A stretch of DNA of 64,000 nt from Saksenaea vasiformis B4078 (GCA_000697055.1 JNDT01002381.1:62001-126000); one strand, 5' to 3'; shown: positions 33,764 through 45,321, counted from the first letter of the stretch. Made by a program: numbers and translations. The notes: generated by a model not told the origin, from the letters alone.

Positions 33764-35080
33764 ATGGCCGATCAGCAGCAAGAAACCAAGATTCAAGGAT
33801 TATTAGAGGAAGGCAACCGTGCATTTTCTTTGGAAGATTATGATACAAGCGTGACCAAGTTTGGAGAAGCCTGTCAGCTCTTGTAAACCCTTTCCGCATC
33901 GATTCAGACGATCGAGACTTGTTAATACGTTTCGGAATATAGGGACACGGTCAATGGTGTTCTCTCACCAAAGAATGGAGACGCTTATTTTCTGTACGGA
34001 CGCGCACTGTTGAAGGTGGCGGTTCGGCAAAACGCTGTTCTCGGTCAGGCCACGCAAGCCTCTGCGACAGCTGTGGAGGAAGCGAAACAAGAACAAGAAG
34101 GTACCTGTAGACATTTTTTTTTGTTTTTACCGGATCTAATTGAAAATTAAGTGACAAATAGCAGCGCACGGCTGCAATTTGGTGGTGAACCTGAGCTTGA
34201 TTCAGAGGAGGAAGAAGAAGAGGAGGAGGAAGCAGGGGAAGAAGCAGCTGGTCAAGAGGGTGCAGAAGGAGCGGCCGAGGATGATTTCGAAAATGCATGG
34301 AATATTTTAGATGTTGCACGTGTGATCTTTGAAAAGGGAGAAGATGAAGAAACACAGATGAAGCTAGCAGATGTCCACATGTGTTTAGGCGATGTGTCTC
34401 TGGAGACAGGTGAAATGACACGAAAACTTGATCTTTTTAACCGCCAACCATTATTCTATTATGTAGAGAAATTCAATGAGGCATTACCTGATTATCGCAA
34501 AGCCATTGAGATCAAGGAGAAACTGTTAGCACCCGATAACCGCCAGTTAGCCGAGCTCTATTACACCTATGCATTGGCGCTGGAATTTTCAAGTGAATCT
34601 GATGGCGCTATGGACCAGATTGATAAGGCCATTGCAGTTCTCAACAAGCGTATTGAAGCACTACTACAACCTGTTGTTGAAGGAAAGGGCAAGGGCAAGG
34701 AAACAGAGACAGTTAGTAGTAGCGACGATGAAAACGCCAAAGAGATCGCAGAGATTAAAGAAATGATTCCCGAGCTTGAGCTCAAGGTAAAAAAAAAAAA
34801 AAAAAAAAGGAAATTGGATCTTTACGACACGGTTCAATGCTTAATCCACGTTTGGATCATTTAGAAAGAGGAACTATCCAATCGCAAAAATACGGAAGAA
34901 GAAGCAGATGCCTTGTTAAAATCCATGCTTGGCGCGGTGGCCTCCGAAAATGCACCCATCTCGGCTCAGACTGTAGTAAATGACCTTACCACATTAGTGA
35001 AACGAAAGGCACAAGATGAAGGACGAGAACAAGAAAAAAAGCAGAAGAAAGAAGAAGAACCTGTACAACCATCAGACTAA
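33764..35080 (+). CDS. NASP/Sim3/Hif1-family histone chaperone
   Basis: Tetratricopeptide (SHNi-TPR) chaperone that binds H3 and H3-H4 in the nucleus. Exons: 33764-33882, 33943-34100, 34152-34409, 34467-34786, 34865-35080; 1071 nt, 356 aa. Seen: a first TPR (IQGLLEEGNRAFSLEDYDTS), a second (NGDAYFLYGRALLKVA), an acidic loop inside the TPR array near residues 106-128 (nine consecutive Glu), then DDFENAWNILDVARVIFEKG, LADVHMCLGDVSLET, KFNEALPDYRKAIEIKEKLL and RQLAELYYTYALALEFSSES. The C-terminus is Lys/Glu-rich (REQEKKQKKEEEP), like a nuclear signal. The interrupted TPR with acidic insert is the family hallmark. The intron at 34410-34466 is 57 nt, a multiple of three, and has no stop, so retention would add 19 residues in a TPR. 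Confidence 0.9.
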
Positions 35081-35650
35081 ATAAAGAATCTCTTTTTTTT
35101 TCTCTATCACATGTCCTTAAACTACATCCTTCTCCTCGTGTACCTCTTTGCTATGCGCATGGCACCACCGTTTCTTCGGAGCGGTGACATGAACCTATCA
35201 TTGAGGAGAGGTTTCGAAAGGATTTGCCTTGCTGTTTGATGGTAGCACAAGCCGGCGACGACGAAGATCCTTTGGTGAATGGTTTCACCATGTCCGGTGA
35301 TTTCCCCTACTCTCTCACTGTTACGGGCACCTCGAATGGGCTTTGTAAGACGAATTGAATTCTGTGCCCACGGCGATCCCGTCGCAGTAAAAGTTGTTAA
35401 AGGAAAACAAAAAAAGACGCGGGAGGCACTTGTCGCCTATGATTTCCCAGGGCAATTCGCGTGGCTGTTACCCTTTTGCTGAGTTTCTTGGTAAGGTTGA
35501 TTGGATAGTCATCAACGTTCTTGGCTTGGAAGATTGAAACTCCCCATTGTGGTTACCCGGTGCCGCTGGTCGGCATTTCACGGCGCTTTAAAAAGAATGG
35601 CCGCGCGATAATTGCAATGGGTCCCATTTCTTTTCGTTTTTTCTCTAACC
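35081..35650. other. Intergenic region, nothing firm
   Basis: 570 bp between the NASP stop and the GH31 start. A plus-strand frame at 35279-35482 has mixed composition (HGDPVAVKVVKGKQKKTREA) but no start context, domain or splice partner. It is treated as promoter and leader of the GH31 gene. Confidence 0.5.
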
Positions 35651-38461
35651 ATGTGGGGTTCTATGCTGAAAACCGTCGGACTCGCCCCTGCTCAATCTTA
35701 TATACAGCCCCGTTTATCAATTGGTCATGCCGTACCAGACAAACCGTTTTCAACGGGTCATTTTATTATCCATGTCGATGCTCAGGCACGCGCTCTCACA
35801 ATTAAAAATAAGATTGGCAGAGTTATTTGGAAATGTGAGCTACCATTTTTTACTCATTGCTGCTGCTTTATTGAATGTAACCATTGATCATCTATAGCTT
35901 TACAAAATGTACCTTTCCTATCCTCTACATGCGGGAAGGACGTGATCTTTGACAATCGGGTCATTGAGAATGATGAGCAGCCTACCCGTCTACAAACCAT
36001 TACGCGTATCGAACATGAAAAGAATACGGTGAAATTGTACGGAGGGTTAAGCACAAAATTGGTTGTACCGACACATCTCGACTATGTTATTACGTTCAAA
36101 GAAGTCAGCGCACGCCAGCTTCAATTTACGGCCGAGGTGATCCACCGGGATCCATCTATGGAGAAACATGAACGATTACTGCTGACTTATGAAAGTCGAG
36201 CGGAAGAAGATTTTTATGGATTTGGTCAGCAACTTACTCTTGGCACCTTCAAAGGTCAAAAAATACCTATTTTCATCAAGTAAGCTGCATTGAAATGAAA
36301 AAAAAAACCGCATGATTTTTAATTCTTTCTATCAATCAATCATTAGAGATCAGGGCACACCAACGGTAAGAAGGGAAAAAAGAGAAAAAAAAAAAGGGTG
36401 CATCTTCATGTTGTACAAAACGTGCTCATATATACAACGTGGGTTTTCTTAGAATAGTTTATTTGGCGACGACAGCCACGTTGCAACCTACACCGCCGTG
36501 CCACAGTACATCACGAGTGACAATCGTTGTCTGTTCCTCGAAAATTCAGAGTATGTGAGTTTTGATTTAACTGAACCCGATCGGGTGGTTGTCCGACTGG
36601 ATGGCGACAAGATGATAGGTAAAACTTTTGCCATGAAAACAAAGAAAAAGTTGGCACTAAAAGAAGTGCATAATGTCGTAGGGCGTTTTGTGGATGGTGG
36701 GTCCATGCTCGATCTCATCACGGAGTACACAACCTATGCTGGACGTATGCGACCTCTCCCGGACTGGGTCTCTGAAGGCATGATTACGCACGTGCAAGGC
36801 GGTAGAGACAAAGTACGACGAACAGTGCACGAGTTACAGCAGCGCAATGTACCCGTTGCCGCCGTCCTCGTGCAAGACTGGTGTGGTCAGCGTCTGCAAA
36901 TGCAAGGTCGCATTGCATGGAAACGCCAATGGTGGAATTGGGAACACGATGACCAGCAGTACCCGGCGTGGAGCGAGTTTGTGAAAGAGCTAAAAGAAAA
37001 CACAGAACATCCTGTTCGTGTACTGGCTTACGTGAATCCATTGCTGGCGGATGTCAGTCATAAACACAATGCGCAACGCAATCTTTTTATGGAAGCACAG
37101 GATCATGGATATCTTGTAGGCGATCCCCAACGGCAATCTTCCGACAACAAAGCTTTGGCTATTTGCTACGGTCCAGAGATGAATGCAGGCATCCTCGACC
37201 TCACCAATCCCGAAACACGAACATGGTTTAAACACGTACTGAAGGAACAAGTATGGCAAAGCGGCCTTGCAGGTTAGGATAAGTCATGTCTAGGAAGTTC
37301 GGGCTGTTTCTAAAACATGAGTAGGCATGATGGTTGATCTTGGTGAGCATCTGCCCTATGTATCACATCACGTCCAGCTACATTCTGGGGAGCCATCCAA
37401 GACCTATCATAATCGTTACCCTGACGAATGGGCACGTCTTCATGCTCAGGTTATCCAGGAACTGGGATTGGAATCTGAGACGGTCTGCTTCCATCGATCA
37501 GGCTTCACGACGTCACCCAAGTACATGAATGTGCTAGGTACGGGAGAACAAAGTGCCAGATGGGACCAACGGAACGGCATCAAAAGTGCTGTAAGTTTTT
37601 TAGACCGTTCTTCTCAGATTATATAACCTTGCCCTTTTCTTTTTTTTTTCTGTGAAGGTCCTTGGCATGCTGTCGGGTGGATTCTCTGGATTTGCAGTAA
37701 CACAAACAGACGTTGGTGGATGTATTCCTGTCAGTGGATCACTGCCTGGCGCTAGCATGATCTACCGTTCAAGAGACTTGCTCTATCGTTGGATGGAGTT
37801 AGCAGCCTTTACAGCCGTGTATAAAGTACAAGAAGGTACGTGAAAACGCAGAAAGGGGGGAGGGTCATGAACGATTCGGACTGATGACGGGGAATATATA
37901 GGTATTGTCCCAGAAAGGAGTGCTCAGTACTACGACAATGACGGTATGCTTTCTTTCTTGCCATTTAACCCAAGACAGCAAGCTGAATAATAATAATAAT
38001 AACAATATATAACTTTCTTAGATGCTTATCGTCAACTTGCACATACCGTCAAAATATATGTCCTTTTGGCATCCTATCGAAAGCAGTTATTGAAGGAAGC
38101 CTATGAAAAAGGATGGCCACTCATCCGTCACCTGGTCTTGTACTATCCTCATGATCCTCAGGTCCGCCGGATGACTTATACCCAGTTTTTACTTGGTTCC
38201 TCTATCATGATTGCCCCTGTTTTGTCTCCCTCAGCAGCCTATGTCAAGGTGTATTTCCCTAAGGACGACCGGGATATCTCGTGGCGACACATCTGGAGCG
38301 GTCGTTATTTCCCAGCCGATGGATCCTACAAAGCCGTTGACGCGCCGTTAGGCCAACCGGCTGTATTTATTCGTGAACCACGAAATGATGATGGTTTATT
38401 CAATGGTCTACTCGACTACGCCAACACATACTATCAACAAAGAACAACAGGAAAAAAATAG
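35651..38461 (+). CDS. GH31 glycoside hydrolase, sulfoquinovosidase (YihQ)-like
   Basis: Retaining alpha-glycosidase of family GH31, closest in wording to bacterial YihQ sulfoquinovosidases. Exons: 35651-35834, 35898-36279, 36347-36365, 36453-37272, 37325-37590, 37658-37835, 37902-37943, 38022-38461; 776 aa. Seen: YGFGQQLTLGTFKGQKIPIF, WVSEGMITHVQGG, VLVQDWCGQRL, WKRQWWNWEHDDQQYP, AGILDLTNPETRTWFKHVL, MMVDLGEHLP (nucleophile Asp, residue 473), FHRSGFTTSPKYMNVLGTGE, LPGASMIYRSRDLLYRWMEL, and a beta-sandwich C-terminus (FLLGSSIMIAPVLSPSA, VDAPLGQPAVFIRE). Against YihQ recalled from memory, the acid/base Asp of GDQ is Glu (GEQ, residue 543), and the substrate-binding Tyr of DIGGY is Cys (DVGGC, 579). 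Substrate is therefore uncertain. The start at 35651 is the first ATG of the frame; the N-terminus is not a clear signal peptide. Confidence 0.85.
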
Positions 38462-38710
38462 AGTGCATAGAAAATCATTATTATTATTTTACATAGCTAC
38501 TACTAACTCATCCCTTTTCAACACGCGCACAATAAAAATGTATGGATGGACGCTAGGCCGAAAATCGCTTCGAAACTGAGCTAACCAAACCGTCCGTAAA
38601 GAACCAAGCTAATGTGAAGTGCAAGTGAGAATATGCCCAGAAAATTGTGTAAAAATTGATTCAATAAAAAGTATGACTGTGCGTCCCAAAACGTTCTTTT
38701 TCCTCTCACC

Positions 38711-41317
38711 ATGGAGACATTCATTGACCATCAGATTCAACTTGTGCAAAAAGAAAAACAAGTCGATGTAGAAGAGACAGCGAAACTATTGTCAAGCTAT
38801 GCACCTGTTCAACTTCAGAAACGCGGTATGGCCCTCATCGGTCTCCGCGTAACAGGCATGCGTACTGGCTTGGGTGGCAAATGGTAAAGAAAGACTTTGC
38901 ACATGTTATGCATGCTAAACACAATTTTTTTTTAGTTTGGTTGACCTGGAACTTGCCAATCCAAGTAAACTGCCTCCCATTTTTCCGCCCCACAAAATTT
39001 CTACAGGAGATATCGTAGGTCTGGATGAATACAAAAAGGACAAACCATCCAAGCAAGCGGCAAAATGGTCTGGCGTCGTGCTAAGAGTGACAGAAACGCG
39101 AGTTACTGTGGCTCTGTCCCAAGACATGGAAGACGTGCTACCACCCGAGGTCCAAGAACGGTGTCAAATGTAAGTCTATTTGTTCTTTTCTTTTTTTTTT
39201 CGTGTTTTCTTTCTTTCTTTCTTGACCGGTCTCTGTAGTGTTCAGCTTGCAAATAACGTAACCTACGAACGGTAAGCTACTGTAATAGAAAAGAGGATGA
39301 CATGGTCCACTTATACTTGAAGACCGTTAGAATGATCAAAGCTCTCGAACGTGTGAAGAACAGCGATTCCTCGGATGGTTTGACGCAAGTGTTGTTCGGT
39401 CTACGTCCACCAGGGCCTGTGCAATCCATGCCTGATCTTCAACTTTTTGATGAGACATTAAATGCATCCCAAAAGGAGGCTGTTCGATTTGCACTGGGTG
39501 CACAAGAGATTGCTCTTGTCCATGGTCCACCAGGTAAACGGACAAAACGTTGGATGAATCTGTCATTAAAATAACAAATTATATATAGGGGTCAGGTTAA
39601 TAATAACACGAGATGAAAGCAAAGCATGGAAAAACTGACATGTTGCTATCTATTAGACAGGCAAGACGTACACGTTAGTCGAGATCATCCGACAGTTGGC
39701 TGTGGTACAGAACAAAAAGGTCCTCGTTTGTGGTCCCTCCAATATCTCTGTCGGTACGTACGTTGGACTAGGTCTTAGGCACGGCCAACAGATTAACTCA
39801 TCGACGTCTTAGATAACCTTGTTGAACGACTTGCTCGTCATCGTATGAATATTGTTCGTGTTGGTCATCCTGCACGTATTTTGAAGACGGTACTGGAGCA
39901 TTCGTTGGATATCATTACACGGACATGCGATTCAGGACAAATTGTTGCTGATGTGCGTCGTGAGATGGATGAAACGTTGGGGAAAATCGGAAAATCGAAG
40001 AATAGATCAGAACGTCGTGCTCTGTATGGTCTTTTGAAAGATTTACGCAAAGACTATCGAATAAGAGAACGGAAGGTAGTGGAGGAGGTAATAACAGGTG
40101 CTCAAGTCGTCATTTCCACATTGAACGGGTAAGTTAAGTTGTATCCTCGGATTGGATGCGTGCAGAAAAAACTGATCCGATTTGAAGATGTGGAAGCAGA
40201 AACATGTTTAAAAGAGAATTCGATGTTGTTATTATTGATGAAGCTACACAAGCACTGGAAGGTAAAGCAAAGGAAAAAAAAAACAATGCATCTAATGAAT
40301 TAAACGCTGGTCTGTAGCGGAATGTTGGATTGCCCTTCTGAAAGGGAAAAAAGCCATCCTGGTAAGACCATCATTATTTTGCTGATATTTCTTGCTGATT
40401 TCTTTTGCTGTTAGGCGGGTGACCATTTGCAGCTGCCTCCCACAATCAAGTCGCAGTTGACGATGACTTCATCGCTTGGAAGGCCACGGAAAGGTCATTT
40501 ATCCACGGATAGCGATTTGTCGACGACATTGTTTGATCGATTGCTTTCGATGTATGGCGACAAGATCAAGAAAATGCTTGTTGTTCAGTACCGCATGCAT
40601 CAAAAGATTATGGAGTTCAGTTCTCGGGAGTTGTACGAGAACAAACTGATTGCCGATGACAGTGTGGCCTCACATCTTCTATGTGATCTACCAGAGGTAG
40701 AAACAACAGAAGATACCGAAGTGCCTTTGGTGATGATTGATACAAGTGATACCGGGTTGGCCTACGAAATCACTGATGAGGAGCAGGACGCAGAAGCACA
40801 AAGTAAAGCGAATGAACGTGAAGTTGAACTGGTTGTACACCATGTACAGATGCTGCTGGATGGAGGTCTGCGCCAGGATCAAATTGGTGTCATTACACCT
40901 TACGCTGCCCAGGTGACGGGTCTGATACGCGCGATGCGAGAGAACTGGCCACATATCGAAATTGGTACAGTGGATGGATTCCAAGGACGCGAGAAAGAAG
41001 CAATCCTTCTTTCCCTTGTCCGTTCCAATGACGAAGGCGAGGTTGGGTTCCTTGCTGAGAAAAGACGTCTCAATGGTAAGAAAGCCGATGTGCCCTTTTC
41101 GACGCATCTTTTCTTTTTTCTTATGGAACTTTTCTTAGTGGCTATGACAAGGGCAAAACGTCATTTATGCGTCGTCTGTGATTCTGAAACCTTGATTGGA
41201 GCAAAAGGAGGAAGACAGTCTTCTTCGTCTCGTTCTGATGGTGGCTTCCTCAAGCGTTGGATACATTGGTTAAGCGAAGAAGCTGATCTACGCTTCAGCG
41301 AATTTGTAGCACCCTAA
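38711..41317 (+). CDS. HCS1: SF1B helicase Hcs1/IGHMBP2 type (DNA polymerase alpha-associated helicase A)
   Basis: Upf1-like superfamily 1 DNA/RNA helicase. Exons: 38711-38883, 38936-39169, 39239-39271, 39331-39533, 39589-39590, 39657-39753, 39813-40128, 40188-40261, 40318-40361, 40415-41075, 41139-41317; 2016 nt, 671 aa, close to yeast Hcs1. Seen: the family opening FIDHQIQLVQKEKQVDVEET, the beta-barrel region (STGDIVGLDEYKKDKPSKQA), LNASQKEAVRFAL (Q motif), Walker A GPPGTGKT at 212-219, CGPSNISVDNLVERL (Ia), VVIIDEATQALE (II), AGDHLQLPPTIKS (III), VQYRMHQKIMEFSS (IV), IGTVDGFQGREKEAILLSLV (V) and VAMTRAKRHLCVVCD (VI). No R3H or AN1 finger follows, unlike animal IGHMBP2. An intact Walker A requires a 2-nt exon; the alternative acceptor at 39660 keeps the frame but deletes Thr-Gly of the P-loop. 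Confidence 0.92.
39589..39590 (+). other. Proposed 2-nt micro-exon of HCS1
   Basis: GG flanked by ATATATAG upstream and GTCAGG downstream, splitting a 123-nt gap into introns of 55 and 66 nt, the usual sizes here. Exon 4 ends CCA CCA G and exon 6 starts ACA GGC AAG ACG, so two bases are needed to restore G-P-P-G-T-G-K-T. CTGAC near the end of the second intron is a possible branch site. Confidence 0.6.
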
Positions 41318-41592
41318 AAATAAAAATAAAAGAGAAAAGTTTCTCCTATATATATATTTGCGAGTATATTTCCGTGTCCTATGCGTGGAACTCGACGGTG
41401 TCTTGCTATTCCTTCTCATAAATGCTAACGGCTATTTTATTTTCTCTCAGCGCAGAATCTATTCAAACGAGTGTATTCATTTGCCATTCATTTTCTGTAA
41501 GGGTAGAATGATTTTTTTTAAAAAAAAAAAGGTTCTCTGCTGTGATTTAAAAAAGCAGAGAGAAAAACACTGCCTTGATCTTTGCACCACCC

Positions 41593-42365
41593 ATGCTCCG
41601 ACTTGCTGCAAGACGGTTACCTACCCAACGATGCTTCCATGTGTCAGCATTGCAATGGGCTACACGTCACCCACGCGAGGCGAATTACCTTGCTACAGCG
41701 AAGAAGACCCGGATAGCGAACAATACAGTGCCTGCACAAGCGCCCGATGCCGAAACACCAAGTTCCATGTACAGCGATTTCACCAATATGTTTGATCGTG
41801 GACCGAATGTTGGTATTGAATTTATTACAAAACACGGATTCGTTCTTTCCAACAATGTCAAGTTGGAAGAACCCCTTGTTTTATTGAATGGATCCGCATT
41901 TCTATGGCGACCGCCTCATGTCCCGGGCAAGTTACCTTTACAAGACTGGGATCTCGACGTATTCAAGATCTTTGACATGGTCACACCAAAGCCAGGTAGG
42001 GCAGCAGCGTTTGTTCGCTATGGCTGTGGAGAGAGAGAGAAAGAGACGGACGGTCCGTGTTCCTGATGGTTGCATTAGAATTGATTTTATTTGGTACGGG
42101 GAAGGATTTTGCACCCTTGCCTGCAAAGATACGACAGCATTTTTATCAACAAGGCATCCAAGTAGATATTATGAATACAGTAAGCCCAAGAAAAAAGAAA
42201 AAAAAAAGGATAAGCATAGCCAAAAAAAAATCACCAACTAATATTATTACTATTCTTCTTTTTTTTTGTTTTTCATAGAGACACGCGGCAGCGACATACA
42301 ATGTACTTGCTGAGGAAGGTCGAAGGATTGCCGCTGCTTTGTTGCCACTTCATCATAAAGAATAA
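41593..42365 (+). CDS. NDUFAF3: NADH dehydrogenase (complex I) assembly factor 3
   Basis: Mth938-domain protein needed for assembly of mitochondrial complex I. Exons: 41593-41995, 42079-42179, 42279-42365; 591 nt, 196 aa. Seen: an Arg/Leu/Ala-rich presequence (MLRLAARRLPTQRCFHVSA), then FDRGPNVGIEFITKHGFVLS, PLVLLNGSAFLWRPPHVPGK, DVFKIFDMVTPKPELILFG, TGKDFAPLPAKIRQHFYQQG, and a C-terminal helix with HAAATYNVLAEEGRRIAAAL. The domain order is that of NDUFAF3 throughout, and the fungus would be expected to have complex I. Its stop lies 21 bp from the stop of the opposing GTPase gene. Confidence 0.93.
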
Positions 42366-42386
42366 AGAAAAGAAAAAACTTTTTTT

Positions 42387-43632
42387 TTAGTGGATTGGTT
42401 CGACGGATGATGATTTCTTGGTTTCTGTCTTGGTACGCCGTTTCATCATCACTTCTTCTTTTTGTTGACGCCGCCGTTCGCGTTGTCGTTTGGATAAAAC
42501 ACCTTCGATTAGTGTCCGCATGAACCGTTGTTCATCCATCAGTCGTAGATGGCGTTCCATTTTGCCTTGACTAAGAACACTCACAAATTCCTGGAGATTC
42601 CATGCGGAAAGGATAAATAGCCGTTTGGTATTCATTTGATTTGCTTTGAGTTGTTTGTAAATGGATTGTCTGACTTCGTTGACCAGTTCGCCTGCGGCCT
42701 CTGACCAAATACGATGAGGATCACTTTTCTTTCCTGTATAACGACGCATTTTGGCATCGACAGCCTTTTCACGTCTGCCTTGTTAGCTTACTGGCCTATT
42801 AAGCAAACCCCCTCCTCTCCCCGAGACAATGATGTTTACGTACCTGGTCTGCTTTGTTCCGGACGAATAGGACAGGTACTTTCCATTGATGTGCTTTCCG
42901 TGCAATGATTAAATCGATTTCTTGTAATCGTTCGGCGGTGACGATAATTAAGGAATCAAAGGCACAAAGAAACTTGTCTTCGAAGTATGTTTCTGCGGGA
43001 TGATTCATGGTGCCTGCACCGGGCATATCCCAGAGGATCATACTCCGTAAATCCGGATGCTGGTAGCCTGTCGGTTTTGCTGTGGCCTCTGTCTCTCCCG
43101 TCACCGCGGCGTGTCTGTCGTTGTCATGGTATCCCATGATGCCATTGACCACAGAGCTCTTGCCGGTGCCTGCCACCCCGACGATGGCAATGTTGTAAAA
43201 ATGTTCGCAGTTGAGTCCGATTTCCCGTTTGGCCTGTTCCTTGATTTCTTGCGGAATCGGAATGGTTTCCGGAGGCCCCTCCTTGAAAAGGACCTGGAAA
43301 ACACCCCAACAAGCAAGAAAAGGCGCCAAAGGCCCTAGAAATCAATCAATTACTCACTGAATAAAGTTTCTCAAAGGATAAGTTCCCCCTTTTCTTCTTC
43401 GCTTACATCCTAATACACCCAAAAGACCTCCAATGGCTCCATCCATGAGTTTAAATCCTGTCAATTCTTCTTCGGTGAAGGTATAGGCGTTTAGTAAAGG
43501 AAAGGCCACAATCACCATGGGTACAGCCAATGTGGATAAAGTTGCTTTTGTGAATCGGTTGGACACGTCGCCGTAATCGCAAAAAAGATTGGTTTTCCCT
43601 GTAAAGGGATGAGAAGATGCTGCCTGGCCCAT
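42387..43632 (-). CDS. IRG-like (immunity-related/p47) GTPase, predicted N-myristoylated
   Basis: Dynamin-like IRG family GTPase. Exons on the minus strand: 43407-43632, 42844-43334, 42387-42764; 1095 nt, 364 aa. The N-terminus MGQAAS fits an N-myristoylation signal (Gly2, Ser6). A hydrophobic segment (LSTLAVPMVIVAFPLLNAY) at about 32-50 and a second (GWPLAPFLACWGVFQVLF) at about 75-92 suggest membrane contact. GTPase motifs: G1 GVAGTGKSS (128-136), T-G-E-T-E-A-T after it, G3 WDMPGAGT (Asp178), and G4 NKAD (about 235-238). The wording YQHPDLRSMILWDMPGAGT and FDSLIIVTAERLQEIDL parallels animal IRG proteins. The C-terminus is helical and very basic (RQRERRRQQKEEVMMKRR). The first intron was placed from GTAAGC at 43406 because reading on reaches a stop. 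Role unknown; animal IRGs act on pathogen vacuoles and membranes. Confidence 0.85.
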
Positions 43633-44184
43633 TCCTTTCCCTTTTTTTTTCTTTTTTTGTTGATGAAAGAAAAGAAGGAGAAGAAGAAGAAGAAGAAGAA
43701 GAACAAATGATGGAAAGAGATCACAAAGTTACATGGTGATGTGGTACATTTTGCCACATGATCCAGGCTTTGCTACGTCTCCGTACGTACCGGTGAGTCT
43801 GCACATGATGGTGTTCGTGATCGACGGGTACGCAAAAAAAAAAAAAAGTAGATTGGAAAAGCTTGTGATAATCAACTCTTCTGTCCTCCCATCCTAGAAA
43901 GGAGATTTTCAAAAGGGGGAGAGAGAGAGAGAGAGAGAGACAGAGAGACAGAAACAGAGAGAGTTAGTTACGGGATGGCAAACGATTGTTCTCTTGTGCA
44001 ACCTATATAAGGATGCTCGTGCACGGACAGATCAACGTTCCTTTCTTTCTTTTCAAAAAAGAAAAAAAGACTGTTGCCTCGGTACAATGGGGGTGGTAGT
44101 TATTTTTATTAACTGAGCCTATCCGACTGAGAGGTTTCTTTTTTTTTTTGAGGGTTTGAGGGGAGGTCTTAGGAGGGAAAGCGG
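43633..44184. other. Intergenic region with GAA and GA runs
   Basis: Upstream of the GTPase gene and downstream of GID4. Holds a (GAA)n run at about 43677-43703, a 14-nt A-run near 43833, and a (GA)n microsatellite at about 43919-43940. No gene is seen. Confidence 0.7.
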
Positions 44185-45321
44185 TTAGCGGAATTCAAAG
44201 TTTCCAAAACAACGGTTATCTTCATGCTTTAGACATAGTGCTTGGTACCTAAGATTTTAACCATTTAAAAAAGCGGAACACTCCCTTTTCTTTTCCTTTT
44301 CCTTTACCATTCGGCATTGTTTTTGTAAAAGTAGAATCCTGTGATTTCATTTGTCGAGCGCTGGTAACAGATATAGTAAAAACCAGCGTAACTTGCTCCA
44401 TCGATGCTACGAACATGATGATCTGGTACGAGAAAGTATTCTTTCCATCGCATGTATATGTAGTCACTATTCAGTGGATCATAGACAAAATCCTCTTGAT
44501 TAAAGACATTGATATAGGGTTTGAACGAGAGGAATCGTTTCTAAGGGCTTAGATTAACAGGGCTTTTCTTTTTCTCTATCTCTCTTTACCCAGTGGTCCA
44601 AGTCAATGTGTTGTTGTGCTTGCCATTTTCTTGTCAGGAAGGAATATTTGGGTCCGATGATTTCCCCTTCGAAGAATGTCTAAGTTGTCTATATGAATGA
44701 TTCTTCTTCCTAACGATGGTTGGGGGCTTACCGTAAGTTCTGGAAATTCGGTTGTAAGACCCTTGATATTAAGGTACCCGCTTATTACACTCTCTTTAAG
44801 GTCGACATGCTGTCATTTTTTTTTGGTGTTGGTAAAAGGGAAAAAAAAAGAAGTAAGAGGACGGTGTGATTAATACCAGAATGATAAGAGCAAGCAATTC
44901 GCGGGGAGAGGGGGAGGCGGGGGAAAGGCATATGTTTTATATTTTTATTGAGGTAGTGTACCAGGATATCGACGGCGACTTCGTAGCTCGCAGGATTACA
45001 TTTCTGTACACCAGTAAATCTGGAGCCGGCGTACAAAGCACCCAGTCGAGAACTGGGGACTCGACGGTCGGAGATGTCTACCCAAGCATCATCATCTTTT
45101 CGATAGGTTAGCATTGGGTTTTTTCGTCGTGGCGCATGAGGTGCATGGGCCACCGATCCAGGCAGTTGTGCTTGACATGGTGATGAATGGCCGTTATTTT
45201 CTTCTTGATGAAAACAATCGTGCTGACACGTTTTGTCATGGCCAGAACATTTTGGACAAACCAGTGGCTTTGGATCCACGTCCATCGTCGTCATAGACTG
45301 TGCCAAAGCTGGAATAGGCAT
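44185..45321 (-). CDS. GID4: GID4/Vid24, substrate receptor of the GID/CTLH ubiquitin ligase
   Basis: Beta-barrel receptor that recognises Pro/N-degrons for the GID E3 ligase, controlling gluconeogenic enzymes in yeast. Exons on the minus strand: 44962-45321, 44732-44809, 44590-44679, 44308-44540, 44185-44248; 825 nt, 274 aa. Seen: a Cys/His-rich N-terminus ([17 protein letters not shown]) that is possibly metal-binding, then the Vid24 domain: [115 protein letters not shown], and the ending [11 protein letters not shown] with NFEFR. The order and ending match human GID4. The C/H cluster before the domain is worth noting; I cannot say whether it is typical. Confidence 0.94.

Noticed and set aside
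35279..35482. 67-codon frame upstream of the GH31 gene, possible upstream exon
   Set aside because: No donor joins it in frame to the GH31 exon, and GH31 family similarity begins after 35651.
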